Below, piece after piece: positions 27,770 to 36,620 of a stretch of DNA of 64,000 nucleotides. Made by a program: the position numbers and the translations under genes. Below the pieces are notes generated by a model, which worked only from the letters and a program-made list of their open reading frames with translations, did no database searches and was not told where the DNA came from. Source of the stretch: Neomesorhizobium albiziae. GTDB taxonomy: Bacteria > Pseudomonadota > Alphaproteobacteria > Rhizobiales > Rhizobiaceae. How positions within the stretch are numbered: the stretch's first letter is position 1; every line of letters starts with the position of its first letter. Where the stretch lies: NCBI RefSeq assembly GCF_900114255.1, contig NZ_FOSL01000008.1:182692-246691 (forward strand). The letters run 5' to 3'.

Positions 27770-28447
27770 TCAGCGGGATCGGCGGGACTCAAGAAATTCG
27801 GCCACGTCCTTGAAAACGCTGACAAACATCTCCTCGGTGAGCACCCCCGTATTGGTGTTGTAGCGCGAGCAGTGATAGCTGGAAAAAATTGAAATAGGGC
27901 CGGCTTGATGACGGCCGCCATGCTTGAACGGCATTGCGGCGACGCGGCCGCCGAGTGCTCGCACCGTCGTCTGGTGGGCGATGCCGCCAAGCGTCAGAAC
28001 GGCCTCGAGGTTTGGAAACCGCTCGATCGTGGGTTTCAGGAAGCCCCGGCAGGTGTTTATCTCCGCGCCGACCGGCTTGTTCTCGGGAGGCACGCAGCGC
28101 ACCGCGTTGGTGATCGCCGTGCCGATTAGCTGGAGCCCGTCGTCGGGCCGCGCCTTGAATTCACCGCGCGCGAAGCCGAAGCGGATCAGCGTCGCGTAGA
28201 GCAGGTCGCCTGCGTAGTCGCCGGTGAAGGGGCGACCGGTGCGGTTGGCGCCGCGCAGGCCGGGCGCCAGGCCGACGATCAGGAAGCGCACCGCGGCGTC
28301 GCCTTCCGGCGGCAGAAACGTCGGCACCGGCCCGTTGAACCAGCCGGGTTCGCGCTGCCGCCAGCCGGCGATGAAATCATGCAGCCTGGGGCACAGCGGG
28401 CAGTCGCGCGACGGCTCTGCGAGCAACGCCAGATTTTCCGCCGACAT
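27770..28447 (-). CDS. family 5 uracil-DNA glycosylase (UDGb)
   Basis: 225 residues. Removes uracil or other deaminated bases from DNA. Motif A is LIVGLAPGLRGANRTGRPFT, lacking the usual catalytic Asp/Asn of families 1-3 as expected for UDGb, and motif B is SSYHCSRYNTNTG, the family 5 form. Four cysteines (DCPLCPRLHDF, VRCVPPE, NTCRGFL) can hold an Fe-S cluster as in family 4/5 enzymes. ATG 28447 overlaps the stop of the NYN gene by one base (TGATG), so translation is coupled. The pair is divergent from the ECF42 operon. Confidence 0.86.
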   Translation of the reverse strand: MSAENLALLAEPSRDCPLCPRLHDFIAGWRQREPGWFNGPVPTFLPPEGDAAVRFLIVGLAPGLRGANRTGRPFTGDYAGDLLYATLIRFGFARGEFKARPDDGLQLIGTAITNAVRCVPPENKPVGAEINTCRGFLKPTIERFPNLEAVLTLGGIAHQTTVRALGGRVAAMPFKHGGRHQAGPISIFSSYHCSRYNTNTGVLTEEMFVSVFKDVAEFLESRRSR

Positions 28448-29028
28448 CAATAGTCGTCGTCTTCGGCGTCGGCCGGCTCGGGCCGCCTGACGGGGCGGTC
28501 GGACGGATCGCGCCCGACTTCGTTCTTCAGCGTCGTCAGGTCGATGAAGTGGTCGGCCTGGCGGCGCAGGTCGTCGGATATCATTGGCGGCTGCGAAGCC
28601 ATTGTCGACACCACGCTGACCTTGCGGCCGCGCCGCTGCAGCGCTTCCACCAAAGTGCGGAAATCGCCGTCGCCGGAAAAGATCACATAGTGGTCGACGA
28701 CATCGGCAAGTTCGAGCGCATCGACGGTGAGTTCGATGTCCATGTTGCCCTTGATCTTGCGGCGGCCGGTCGAGTCGGTGAATTCCTTGGCCGGCTTGGT
28801 CACTACCTTGAAGCCATTGTAGTCGAGCCAGTCGATCAGCGGCCGGATCGACGAGTACTCCTGGTCTTCGATCAACGCGGTGTAATAGTACGCGCGCAGG
28901 AGATAGCCGCGTTTCTGGAAGCTCGACAGTAGCTTGCGGTAATCGATGTCGAAGCCGAGCGCGCGCGACGTGGCGTAGAGATTGGCGCCGTCGATGAACA
29001 AGGCGATCTTTTCGCGGGGGTCGAACAT
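28447..29028 (-). CDS. NYN domain protein, LabA/DUF88 type
   Basis: 193 residues. PIN-like NYN RNase fold: IALFIDGANLYATSRALGFD carries the first Asp, NMDIELTVDALELADVVDHY the second cluster, and VIFSGDGDFRTLVEALQRRG the third, all compatible with a metal-dependent nuclease. The C-terminal tail is acidic and disordered (EPADAEDDDY). It is a conserved Rhizobiales gene near rpoZ; its RNA target is not established to my knowledge. It is the first gene of a two-gene transcript with the UDG. Confidence 0.85.
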   Translation of the reverse strand: MFDPREKIALFIDGANLYATSRALGFDIDYRKLLSSFQKRGYLLRAYYYTALIEDQEYSSIRPLIDWLDYNGFKVVTKPAKEFTDSTGRRKIKGNMDIELTVDALELADVVDHYVIFSGDGDFRTLVEALQRRGRKVSVVSTMASQPPMISDDLRRQADHFIDLTTLKNEVGRDPSDRPVRRPEPADAEDDDY

Positions 29029-29183
29029 GCCGGAAAATCCTTTTGGTCAATAAAAGATCGAAAAATTTTCGGTCCCGGGCCCTGTGCGGCGCAATTTCAC
29101 CGCTGCCTAATATGAGATAACGCTCCGACGGGACCATTCCAAGAGATTCCTCGGGAAAAGCAAGAAAATGTGATGGCGCACTC

Positions 29184-29326
29184 AGAGCCCGTTTGGAAAT
29201 CCGTGATGGCGGGCTGCAAATGGCAATTTCTGCGCTTCCGGTGCTTGCGTACCCGAATGTACGCTGCGCTCCGGTTCTCGAAATAACCATTTTCGCCACG
29301 CCCTGACGAATTTCGAAACAGGCTCT
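29184..29326. repeat. 143-base imperfect palindromic intergenic element
   Basis: GAGCCCGTTTGGAAATCCGT at the left pairs with ACGAATTTCGAAACAGGCTC at the right; pairing continues inward through GCAAATGGCAATTT and AAATAACCATTTTCGC to a central GCGTAC-CCGAAT-GTACGC hairpin. The layout resembles the dispersed palindromic elements of rhizobial genomes. Only one copy is in this window, so the dispersed nature is inferred. Confidence 0.65.
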
Positions 29327-29446
29327 CAAAGCCCACTTCGATGCGATCCTGACCAGTCGGATTTCCGCAACGGCCCCTGACTTGATGATGGCGAGAGCGC
29401 CGCGCGCGGCCGTGTTTCGACAATTCCGAAAAAAAATCTAAACCTA

Positions 29447-29473
29447 TGTCGAATTCCTGCGGCGCCAGACGAC
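29447..29473 (+). promoter_or_regulatory. candidate ECF42-dependent promoter
   Basis: TGTCGA (29447-29452), 17 bases, CGAC (29470-29473), 37 bases before the YCII start. It agrees with the TGTCGA/CGA motif described for ECF42 sigma factors in Streptomyces, and the ECF42 gene is the second gene of the operon, so autoregulation is likely. Confidence 0.6.
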
Positions 29474-29510
29474 TACCTGCGTTCAAAGGTGTCAACACAA
29501 GGAGCCCATC

Positions 29511-29876
29511 ATGCGCTATGCATGTCTGATCTACTACCACCCCAAGACGCTTTTCGGCGGAGCACCCGAATCCAACGCCGCCCTCGAAGAATGCGCCGGC
29601 TTCGGCGAAAAGCTGACGGAAACCGGGCACTACGTCGCCTCGGAGGCGCTGGTGCTGCCCGAAGAGGCCATGACGATCAGGGTGCGCGACGGAAAGATGT
29701 CGACCGTCGACGGGCCGTTCATGGAGACGAAGGAGGTGCTGGGCGGCTTCATCGTCATCGAGGCATCCGATCTCAATGAAGCGGTGCAGGTCATGAGCGC
29801 GCACCCGCTGGCGAAGATCGGCTCGGTCGAAGTCCGCCCGGTCGTCGATTTCAGCGAGCCGCGGCCGGAACTGTGA
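29511..29876 (+). CDS. YCII-related DGPF-domain protein
   Basis: 121 residues, ferredoxin-like dimeric alpha/beta barrel. MRYACLIYYHPKTLFGG opens the fold, and STVDGPFMETKEVLGGFIVI carries the DGPF motif that names the family. Genes of this family are the usual partners and regulon members of ECF42 sigma factors, and here the stop overlaps the sigma gene start (GTGA, 29873-29876). The biochemical function of DGPF proteins is not settled. AGGAGCCCATC before ATG 29511 is a good ribosome-binding site. Confidence 0.9.
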   Translation: MRYACLIYYHPKTLFGGAPESNAALEECAGFGEKLTETGHYVASEALVLPEEAMTIRVRDGKMSTVDGPFMETKEVLGGFIVIEASDLNEAVQVMSAHPLAKIGSVEVRPVVDFSEPRPEL

Positions 29877-31126
29877 GCGATCCGCAAGCACGCGCCGCCA
29901 TCGAGGCGGCCTACCGCACCGAGAAGCGGCGCGTGCTCGCAACGCTGATCCGCCTGCTGGGCGGCTTCGAGCCTGCGGAGGAGGCTTTGCACGAAGCCTT
30001 CGCCGCGGCTGCGGACCGCTGGCCGCGGGAAGGTGTTCCGGTAAATCCTTATGCCTGGCTGGTTTCGGCGGGCCGTTTCAAGACCATCGACCGGTGGCGC
30101 CGCCAGGCGCGGCTGGCGGGCGTCTTGCCGGAACTGACGGCGCTGGCCGAACCCGTGGCGGAGCCGACCATGCCCGAACCGATCCAGGACGACGAACTGC
30201 GGCTGATTTTCGTGTGCTGTCATCCCGCTTTGGCGCCCGACGCGCGCATCGCGCTCACCTTGCGCGAGGTCGGCGGGTTGACCACCGAGGAGATCGCACG
30301 CGCCTATCTGACCCGTGGGCCGACGATCGCGCAGCGCATAGTCCGCGCCAAAGCCAGGATACGCGAAGCCGCGATTCCCTACGAAGTGCCTGGCCGCACG
30401 GAACTGCCGGCCCGGCTGGAGAGCGCCCTGCAGGTGATCTATCTCATCTACAACGAGGGTTACGCCGCGACCGAAGGGCCGAGCCTGACGCGCGCCGACT
30501 TGTCGGCGGAGGCGATCCGGCTCGGCCGGCTGATGGTCGAACTCCTGGACGATGCGGAGGCGCTCGGCCTGCTCGCCCTGATGTTGCTGCATGAAGCGCG
30601 GCGCGCCACGCGCACGGATGCTGCGGGTGATTTCGTGCTGCTTGAGGATCAGGACCGATCGCAATGGGATCGCCGGCTCATCGCCGAGGCGGATGGCCTG
30701 ATCAGGCGGGCGCTGGCGACGCGGCGTGTCGGGCCCTATGTGCTCCAGGCGGCCATCGCAGCGGTCCACGCTAGCGCGCCGGGCATGGCCGAAACCGACT
30801 GGGCCGAAATTGTCGCGCTCTACGATGTGCTGCTGCGCGTTGATCCGTCGCCGGTTGTGGCGTTGAACCGCGCGGCCGCTATCGGCATGCGCGACGGGCC
30901 AGCGGCTGGGCTTCTGGCCATCGACGGCGTGCTGGGGCATGGTGGCCTGGACGATTATCATCTGGCGCATGCGGCGCGCGCCGACATGCTGCGCAGGCTC
31001 GGCCAAAACGAAGCAGCTGAAGCTTCCTACCGGCGCGCGCTCGACCTGGCGAGCCAGCCCGTGGAGCGCCGCTTCCTGGAGGCCCGTCTCGACCAGCTCA
31101 AGGGGCAGGGCGCGACAAGGCATTAA
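29873..31126 (+). CDS. ECF42-type RNA polymerase sigma factor with C-terminal TPR domain
   Basis: 417 residues, far longer than a plain ECF sigma. Region sigma2 is RRVLATLIRLLGGFEPAEEA through NPYAWLVSAGRFKTIDRWRR; sigma4 is RIALTLREVGGLTTEEIARA through GPTIAQRIVRAKARIREAAI. A C-terminal helical extension (about 185-417), including FVLLEDQDRSQWDRRLIAEA and the TPR-like AARADMLRRLGQNEAAEASY, is typical of group ECF42, where it replaces an anti-sigma factor as control element. It starts with GTG, overlapping the DGPF stop by four bases. Confidence 0.92.
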   Translation: MSDPQARAAIEAAYRTEKRRVLATLIRLLGGFEPAEEALHEAFAAAADRWPREGVPVNPYAWLVSAGRFKTIDRWRRQARLAGVLPELTALAEPVAEPTMPEPIQDDELRLIFVCCHPALAPDARIALTLREVGGLTTEEIARAYLTRGPTIAQRIVRAKARIREAAIPYEVPGRTELPARLESALQVIYLIYNEGYAATEGPSLTRADLSAEAIRLGRLMVELLDDAEALGLLALMLLHEARRATRTDAAGDFVLLEDQDRSQWDRRLIAEADGLIRRALATRRVGPYVLQAAIAAVHASAPGMAETDWAEIVALYDVLLRVDPSPVVALNRAAAIGMRDGPAAGLLAIDGVLGHGGLDDYHLAHAARADMLRRLGQNEAAEASYRRALDLASQPVERRFLEARLDQLKGQGATRH

Positions 31127-31230
31127 GGTCTAGCCATATCCCCAACAATGCCATTATGCTTGAATTTCACGGTCGTTCAGTGTAAGGCCCGGCCAGTTTC
31201 CCGACATCCAATGTTTGAAAGGGGCAATCC

Positions 31231-31632
31231 ATGGCCCGCGTAACCGTTGAAGATTGCATCGACAAGGTCGACAATCGTTTTGAGCTCGTTCTGCTTGCCG
31301 GCCACCGCGCCCGCCAGATTTCGCAGGGCGCGATGATCACCATTGATCGCGACAACGACAAGAATCCGGTCGTGGCGCTGCGCGAAATCGCCGACGAGAC
31401 GCTCTCGCCGGGCGATCTCAAGGAAGACCTGATCCATTCGCTGCAGAAGCATGTCGAAGTCGACGAGCCGGAAGCCGACGCGCAGGAAATCGCCGACCAG
31501 ACCGATACGACGGCTATTGCTGCCGATGCTGACCGCGAAGAGGACAACATCACGTTCGACCGCATGACCGAGGAAGACCTGCTTGCCGGCATCGAAGGTC
31601 TTGTTCCGCCAGAGAAAAGCGACGATTACTGA
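31231..31632 (+). CDS. rpoZ: RNA polymerase omega subunit
   Basis: 133 residues. Assembles and stabilises beta-prime in RNA polymerase. N-terminal [20 protein letters not shown] and the conserved [20 protein letters not shown] helix are diagnostic; the acidic C-terminal extension ([20 protein letters not shown]) is the alphaproteobacterial form. It lies directly before the (p)ppGpp synthetase gene, the classic rpoZ-spoT order. AAAGGGG precedes the ATG. Confidence 0.96.
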   Translation: MARVTVEDCIDKVDNRFELVLLAGHRARQISQGAMITIDRDNDKNPVVALREIADETLSPGDLKEDLIHSLQKHVEVDEPEADAQEIADQTDTTAIAADADREEDNITFDRMTEEDLLAGIEGLVPPEKSDDY

Positions 31633-31641
31633 GCACGTTGA

Positions 31642-31669
31642 GCGCCGCCACTTCCGTGGCGGCAATTTC
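31642..31669 (+). terminator. weak terminator-like hairpin after rpoZ
   Basis: GCCGCCAC (31644-31651) pairs with GTGGCGGC (31656-31663), loop TTCC, followed by AATTTC. The U-tract is poor, so it may only attenuate transcription between rpoZ and rsh. Confidence 0.5.
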
Positions 31670-31740
31670 GTGGCTATCTATGACATGCGCTGCTCATCCG
31701 ATGCGGCGCATGTTTCATTTCGACCGCCGGAAACCCGCCC

Positions 31741-33987
31741 ATGATGCGTCAATATGAGCTTGTCGAGCGCGTTCAGCGCTACAAGCCCGACGTCAACGAG
31801 GCGCTGCTCAACAAGGCCTACGTTTACGCCATGCAGAAGCATGGCCATCAGAAACGTGCTTCGGGCGATCCGTATTTTTCGCACCCGCTCGAAGTCGCGG
31901 CCATTCTTACCGACATGCACATGGACGAGGCGACGATTGCGGTCGCGCTCCTCCACGACACCATCGAGGACACCACGGCCACCAGGGCCGAGATCGACGA
32001 GCTGTTCGGTCCCGAAATGGGCAAGCTCGTCGAGGGACTGACCAAGCTGAAGAAGCTCGATCTCGTCTCCAAGAAAGCCGAGCAGGCGGAAAACCTGCGC
32101 AAGCTGCTGCTGGCGATTTCCGAGGATGTGCGCGTGCTCTTGGTCAAGCTCGCCGACCGGCTGCACAACATGCGCACGCTCGACCACGTGCCCGAAGCCA
32201 AGCGGCTGCGCATCGCCGAAGAAACGATGGAAATTTATGCGCCGCTGGCTGGCCGCATGGGCATGCAGGGTATGCGCGAGGAGCTGGAAGAGCTCGCCTT
32301 CCGCTACATCAATCCGGAAGCCTACCGTACCGTCACCGCACGTCTTGCCGACACGTTTGAACGCAACCGCGGTGTCATCGGCGAGATCGAGAGGTCGCTT
32401 TCGGAACTGTTCGAAAAATACAAGCTGAAGGCGATAGTCAAAAGCCGCCAGAAGAAGCCGTGGTCGGTGTTTCGCAAGATGGAAGCCAAGGCGCTCTCCT
32501 TCGAGCAGCTTTCCGATATTTTCGGTTTCCGGGTCGTCGTGGAAAGCGTCGAAAACTGTTACCTCGCGCTGGGTGCCATTCACACCACTTGGTCCATGGT
32601 TCCGGGCCGTTTCAAGGATTACATCTCGACGCCGAAGCAGAACGACTACCGTTCGATCCACACCACGATCGTCGGGCCTTCGAGGCAGCGTATCGAATTG
32701 CAGATCCGCACCCGCGAGATGAACAAGGTCGCGGAATATGGCGTCGCCGCCCACACCATTTACAAGGACACAGGCGGCAAGACCAACGGCTCCACGCACA
32801 CCATTTCCAAGGAAACCAACGCCTATGCCTGGTTGCGGCGCACGATCGAGGCGTTGGCGGAAGGCGACAATCCGGAAGACTTCCTGGAGAACACCCGGCT
32901 TGAGCTGTTCCAGGATCAGGTCTTCTGTTTCACCCCCAAAGGCATGTTGATCGCGCTACCGCGCGGCGCCACGCCGATCGACTTTGCTTATGCCGTCCAT
33001 ACCGACGTCGGCGACACCTGCGTGGGCGCCAAGGTCAACGGCCGCATCATGCCGCTGATGACCGAGTTGAAGAACGGCGACGAGGTCGAGATCATCCGCT
33101 CGAAGGCGCAAGTGCCGCCCGCCGCATGGGAATCGGTGGTGGTTACCGGCAAGGCGCGTTCGGCGATACGCCGGGCGACCAAGAACGCCATCCGCAAGCA
33201 GTATTCGGGCTTAGGCATCCGCATTCTGGAGCGCACCTTCGAGCGCAGCGGCAAGAGCTTCTCCAAGGAGAGCCTGAAGCCGGTGCTGCACCGGCTCGCC
33301 CGCAAGGACATCGAGGACGTGCTGGCGGCTGTCGGCCGCGGCGAACTCGCCTCGACCGACGTCATGAAGGCGGTCTACCCCGATTTCAAGGACGAGCGCG
33401 TCACCCAGGCTCCCAAGGCGCGCGAGGAGGGCTGGTTCAACCTGCGCAACGCCGCCGGCATGCTGTTCCAGATCCCCGGCCGCGCCTCGTCGCGTAAATC
33501 GCGGCGCGAGGCGCAGGAAGCCAAGGAGCAGCGCGACGGCGCCGTGCCGATCAAGGGCGTGCGCGGCGATTTGCCGGTGCGCTTTGCGCCGGAAGGCGCG
33601 GTGCCCGGCGACCGCATCGTCGGCATCATGCAGCCCGGATCCGGCATCACCATCTATCCCATCCAGTCGCCGTCGCTGACCGCTTTCGACGACCAGCCGG
33701 AGCGCTGGATCGACGTGCGCTGGGACATCGACGAAGACACCAAGGAGCGTTTCCCGGCCCGCATCTCGGTGACGGCGATCAACGCGCCGGGCTCGCTGGC
33801 CGATATCGCCCAGGTGATCGCCGCCAACGATGCCAACATCCACACGCTGTCGATGATCCGCACCGCGCCCGACTTCACCGAAATGCTGATCGACCTCGAG
33901 GTCTGGGATCTGAAACATCTGAACCGGTTGCTGTCGCAGCTGAAGGACAATTCGAGTGTCAGCGAGGCGCGCCGCGTCAACGGCTGA
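31741..33987 (+). CDS. rsh: bifunctional (p)ppGpp synthetase/hydrolase, Rsh
   Basis: 748 residues, full-length Rsh. The hydrolase HD domain has YFSHPLEVAAILTDMHMDEA and VALLHDTIEDT, with LVKLADRLHNMRTLDHVP; the synthetase domain has SDIFGFRVVVESVENCYLAL and GRFKDYISTPKQNDYRSIHT. TGS domain near 390-450 (ALPRGATPIDFAYAVHTDVG), then a linker and a C-terminal ACT domain (ISVTAINAPGSLADIAQVIA). Both active sites look intact, so it both makes and degrades the alarmone. Alphaproteobacteria usually have this single long Rsh. A second ATG immediately follows the first. Confidence 0.96.
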   Translation: MMRQYELVERVQRYKPDVNEALLNKAYVYAMQKHGHQKRASGDPYFSHPLEVAAILTDMHMDEATIAVALLHDTIEDTTATRAEIDELFGPEMGKLVEGLTKLKKLDLVSKKAEQAENLRKLLLAISEDVRVLLVKLADRLHNMRTLDHVPEAKRLRIAEETMEIYAPLAGRMGMQGMREELEELAFRYINPEAYRTVTARLADTFERNRGVIGEIERSLSELFEKYKLKAIVKSRQKKPWSVFRKMEAKALSFEQLSDIFGFRVVVESVENCYLALGAIHTTWSMVPGRFKDYISTPKQNDYRSIHTTIVGPSRQRIELQIRTREMNKVAEYGVAAHTIYKDTGGKTNGSTHTISKETNAYAWLRRTIEALAEGDNPEDFLENTRLELFQDQVFCFTPKGMLIALPRGATPIDFAYAVHTDVGDTCVGAKVNGRIMPLMTELKNGDEVEIIRSKAQVPPAAWESVVVTGKARSAIRRATKNAIRKQYSGLGIRILERTFERSGKSFSKESLKPVLHRLARKDIEDVLAAVGRGELASTDVMKAVYPDFKDERVTQAPKAREEGWFNLRNAAGMLFQIPGRASSRKSRREAQEAKEQRDGAVPIKGVRGDLPVRFAPEGAVPGDRIVGIMQPGSGITIYPIQSPSLTAFDDQPERWIDVRWDIDEDTKERFPARISVTAINAPGSLADIAQVIAANDANIHTLSMIRTAPDFTEMLIDLEVWDLKHLNRLLSQLKDNSSVSEARRVNG

Positions 33988-34044
33988 CGGTTGCGAAGAC
34001 CGGATGTTCCGGGCTGAAAATTTGCGAATTCTGGGAAGATCTTG

Positions 34045-34623
34045 ATGAAAACAGACGACGTTTTGGCGGTTTTTCGTGAAGCTGGCGCGGTTCTCGAAGG
34101 TCATTTCATCCTGACGTCGGGCCTGCGCAGCCCGGTCTTCCTGCAGAAGGCACGCGTGTTCATGCACGCCGACAAGACCGAAAAGCTGTGCCGTGCACTT
34201 GCTGAAAAGATCCGCCGGGAAGTCCCCGGCCGGATCGATTACGTGGTCGGGCCGGCGATCGGCGGACTGATCCCCGCCTACGAGACATCGCGGCATCTCG
34301 GCGTGCCGGCGATCTGGGTGGAGCGCGAGAACGGCACCTTCCGGCTGAGGCGCTTCGAGATCGAGAAGGCCGCCCGCGTCGTCATCGTCGAGGACATCGT
34401 CACCACCGGCCTGTCGATCCGCGAGACGATCGACTGCCTGCGGGCGATCGGCGCCGAGGTGGCGGCGGCTGCCTGCATCATCGACCGCTCTGCCGGCAAG
34501 TCCGATGTCGGGGTGCCGCTGGTCGCACTCGCCGAATATGAGGTGCCGGCCTATCCGGCGGACAATTTGCCGCCGGAACTTGCCGCAATTCCGCCGATCA
34601 AACCGGGCAGCAGGAACATTTGA
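34045..34623 (+). CDS. pyrE: orotate phosphoribosyltransferase
   Basis: 192 residues. Forms orotidine 5'-phosphate from orotate and PRPP in pyrimidine synthesis. [20 protein letters not shown] is the substrate loop, [20 protein letters not shown] binds the ring, and [20 protein letters not shown] is the PRPP-binding site. The start is ATG 34045 with GGGAAG six bases before it; a TTG one codon upstream is not needed. Follows rsh by 57 bases. Confidence 0.95.
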   Translation: MKTDDVLAVFREAGAVLEGHFILTSGLRSPVFLQKARVFMHADKTEKLCRALAEKIRREVPGRIDYVVGPAIGGLIPAYETSRHLGVPAIWVERENGTFRLRRFEIEKAARVVIVEDIVTTGLSIRETIDCLRAIGAEVAAAACIIDRSAGKSDVGVPLVALAEYEVPAYPADNLPPELAAIPPIKPGSRNI

Positions 34624-34656
34624 AGGCACAGCGTTTCGGCTGTAATAGACAATCCC

Positions 34657-35247
34657 ATGTTGTTCAGACGCAGAATATCGGCGAGTTTCGCGGAAAGGCT
34701 GAGGGTCCTCCTTTGGCCGCGCCGGTCTTTCTCGCGTTCGCTTCGCTATTTTTCGAAACGCGCGCTCCGGCTGAAGGCGACGCCCCATGCGGTGGCGGCC
34801 GGCGTGGCGGCAGGCGTGTTCGCGTCGTTTTTCCCGCTCGGTTTCCATTTCATCATCGCGGTGATCGTTGCCTGGCTGATCGCCGGAAACGTGGTCGCTG
34901 CCGCCCTCGGCACGGCATTCGGCAACCCGTTGACGTTTCCGCTTCTGTGGGGCGCATCGTGGGAGACCGGCAAGCTGATCCTGCATGAACAGACGATCCA
35001 TGCGCCGACCGCAAGGCTCGGGGCCATGCTCCAGGACCTGTCCTTCGCGCAATTGTGGGAACCGGTGCTGAAGCCGATGACAGTCGGCGCGGTCCCGCTC
35101 GGCGTGTTCTTCGGGCTGGTTTTCTATGGAATTACACGCTGGGGCATGACTGCTTTCCGCAACCAGCGTCTCAGGCGCATGGCCGAAAGGTCAGGCCGCC
35201 GCGCGGTCGTGCCCGCGTCCGGAAACTCCGGTTCCACCGTTCGATGA
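34657..35247 (+). CDS. DUF2062 membrane protein
   Basis: 196 residues. A basic N-terminus ([20 protein letters not shown]) is followed by membrane segments: [40 protein letters not shown] and, further on, [30 protein letters not shown] is the conserved DUF2062 loop. Function unknown. It is invariably between pyrE and acpS in this order of bacteria. The stop overlaps acpS by four bases (ATGA). Confidence 0.85.
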   Translation: MLFRRRISASFAERLRVLLWPRRSFSRSLRYFSKRALRLKATPHAVAAGVAAGVFASFFPLGFHFIIAVIVAWLIAGNVVAAALGTAFGNPLTFPLLWGASWETGKLILHEQTIHAPTARLGAMLQDLSFAQLWEPVLKPMTVGAVPLGVFFGLVFYGITRWGMTAFRNQRLRRMAERSGRRAVVPASGNSGSTVR

Positions 35248-35645
35248 TCCTCGGCATCGGCAGCGACCTGATCGACATAAGGCGGATCGAAAAATCGCTT
35301 GAACGCCACGGCGAGCGGTTCATCACCCGTATCTACACCGATATCGAGCGGGCGCGCTCGGAGCGCCGCAGGGGGCGTGCGGCATCCTACGCCAAACGGT
35401 TCGCCGCCAAGGAAGCCTGTTCCAAGGCGCTGGGCAGCGGCATTTCCGAAGGCGTCTACTGGCGCGACATGGGCGTGGTGAACCTGCCTTCGGGCAAGCC
35501 GACCATGCATCTGACCGGCGGAGCGGCGGCAAAACTCGAGCGGCTTTTGCCGACCGGCCACCGCGCCGTGATACACCTGACCATCACCGACGATTTCCCG
35601 CTGGCGCAGGCATTCGTCATCATCGAGGCGCTTCCGGTCGAATAA
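35244..35645 (+). CDS. acpS: holo-[acyl-carrier-protein] synthase
   Basis: 133 residues. Transfers 4'-phosphopantetheine from CoA to apo-[23 protein letters not shown] carries the Mg-binding Asp, and [20 protein letters not shown] the second metal-binding Glu. A short basic insert ([14 protein letters not shown]) follows the family's common pattern. ATG 35244 overlaps the DUF2062 stop, so translation is coupled. Confidence 0.95.
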   Translation: MILGIGSDLIDIRRIEKSLERHGERFITRIYTDIERARSERRRGRAASYAKRFAAKEACSKALGSGISEGVYWRDMGVVNLPSGKPTMHLTGGAAAKLERLLPTGHRAVIHLTITDDFPLAQAFVIIEALPVE

Positions 35646-35745
35646 CCGCCATAGTCCTGCGCTTTGGAGCCGTCGCGCGGCCCAATTCCGTTGCCCAGGA
35701 CGGCGCAACTGGCTAAGACGATTCCCGCGTACAATCGAGGACGAC

Positions 35746-36504
35746 ATGAGCGTGGCTGAAAAAACCGAAAAGAAGTCCGGCGGGCTTAGCGAGACCGTCA
35801 GCGTCATCGTTCAGGCGCTGTTGCTTGCCCTGGTCATCCGCACGCTTCTGTTCCAGCCGTTTTCGATTCCGTCCGGCTCGATGCGCCCCACCTTGCTCGA
35901 AGGCGACTATCTCTTCGTAACCAAGTGGGCCTACGGCTATTCCCGCCATTCGCTGCCGTTCTCGCCGCCGATCTTCTCGGGTCGTATCTGGGGCAGCGAA
36001 CCGGCGCGCGGCGATGTCGTCGTTTTCAAATTCCCGCCCAACCCGTCGCTCGATTACATCAAGCGCGTGGTCGGCCTTCCCGGCGACCGCATCCAGGTGC
36101 AGAACGGCCAGCTCATCATCAACGGCGTGCCGGTGCCGCGCGAAAAGGTCGGGGAGATCAACAATCCCGACATCACGGAAGTCAACCGCCCGGTCGACGT
36201 CTACCGCGAGACCCTGCCGAACGGCGTCTCCTATGAAACCCTCGACCTGACGCCGAATGGCATTGCCGACAACACGCGCGAGTTCGTGGTTCCGGAAGGC
36301 AATTATTTCATGATGGGCGACAACCGCGACAACTCGACGGACAGCCGTTTCTCGCCGCCGAGCGGCGTGGGCTTCGTGCCGGCCGAAAACCTTGTCGGCC
36401 GCGCCAACATCATCTTCTTCTCGATCGCCGACGGCGCCAGCCCGCTGGAACTCTGGCGGTGGGGTTCGGTCCGTCTGTCGCGCTTCCTCAACCCGGTTCA
36501 TTAG
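35746..36504 (+). CDS. lepB: signal peptidase I
   Basis: 252 residues, one N-terminal membrane helix (VSVIVQALLLALVIRTLLFQ) and a periplasmic S26 domain. Nucleophile Ser is in PFSIPSGSMRPTLLEGDY, the general-base Lys in LDYIKRVVGLPGDRIQVQNG, and box E is MMGDNRDNSTDSR. Cleaves Sec and Tat signal peptides. It lies between acpS and rnc, as in other Rhizobiales. Confidence 0.96.
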   Translation: MSVAEKTEKKSGGLSETVSVIVQALLLALVIRTLLFQPFSIPSGSMRPTLLEGDYLFVTKWAYGYSRHSLPFSPPIFSGRIWGSEPARGDVVVFKFPPNPSLDYIKRVVGLPGDRIQVQNGQLIINGVPVPREKVGEINNPDITEVNRPVDVYRETLPNGVSYETLDLTPNGIADNTREFVVPEGNYFMMGDNRDNSTDSRFSPPSGVGFVPAENLVGRANIIFFSIADGASPLELWRWGSVRLSRFLNPVH

Positions 36505-36620
36505 GCCATGACCCCAAAAAATCGGCGCCGGTTTTCGAACGAGATCATGGTCAGCCGTGAAGACTGGACCTCCATTCCGATTTTGTCGGAATGGTTCAGG
36601 CCCTAGGCCGCAGCGTTCCC

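Noticed and set aside
33211..35052. 613-codon minus-strand frame
   Set aside because: Shadow of rsh, pyrE and DUF2062, all well supported on the plus strand.
36505..36620. possible small RNA between lepB and rnc
   Set aside because: Contains only a short hairpin TTCCGATTTTGTCGGAA and no promoter or terminator pair that would define an RNA gene.
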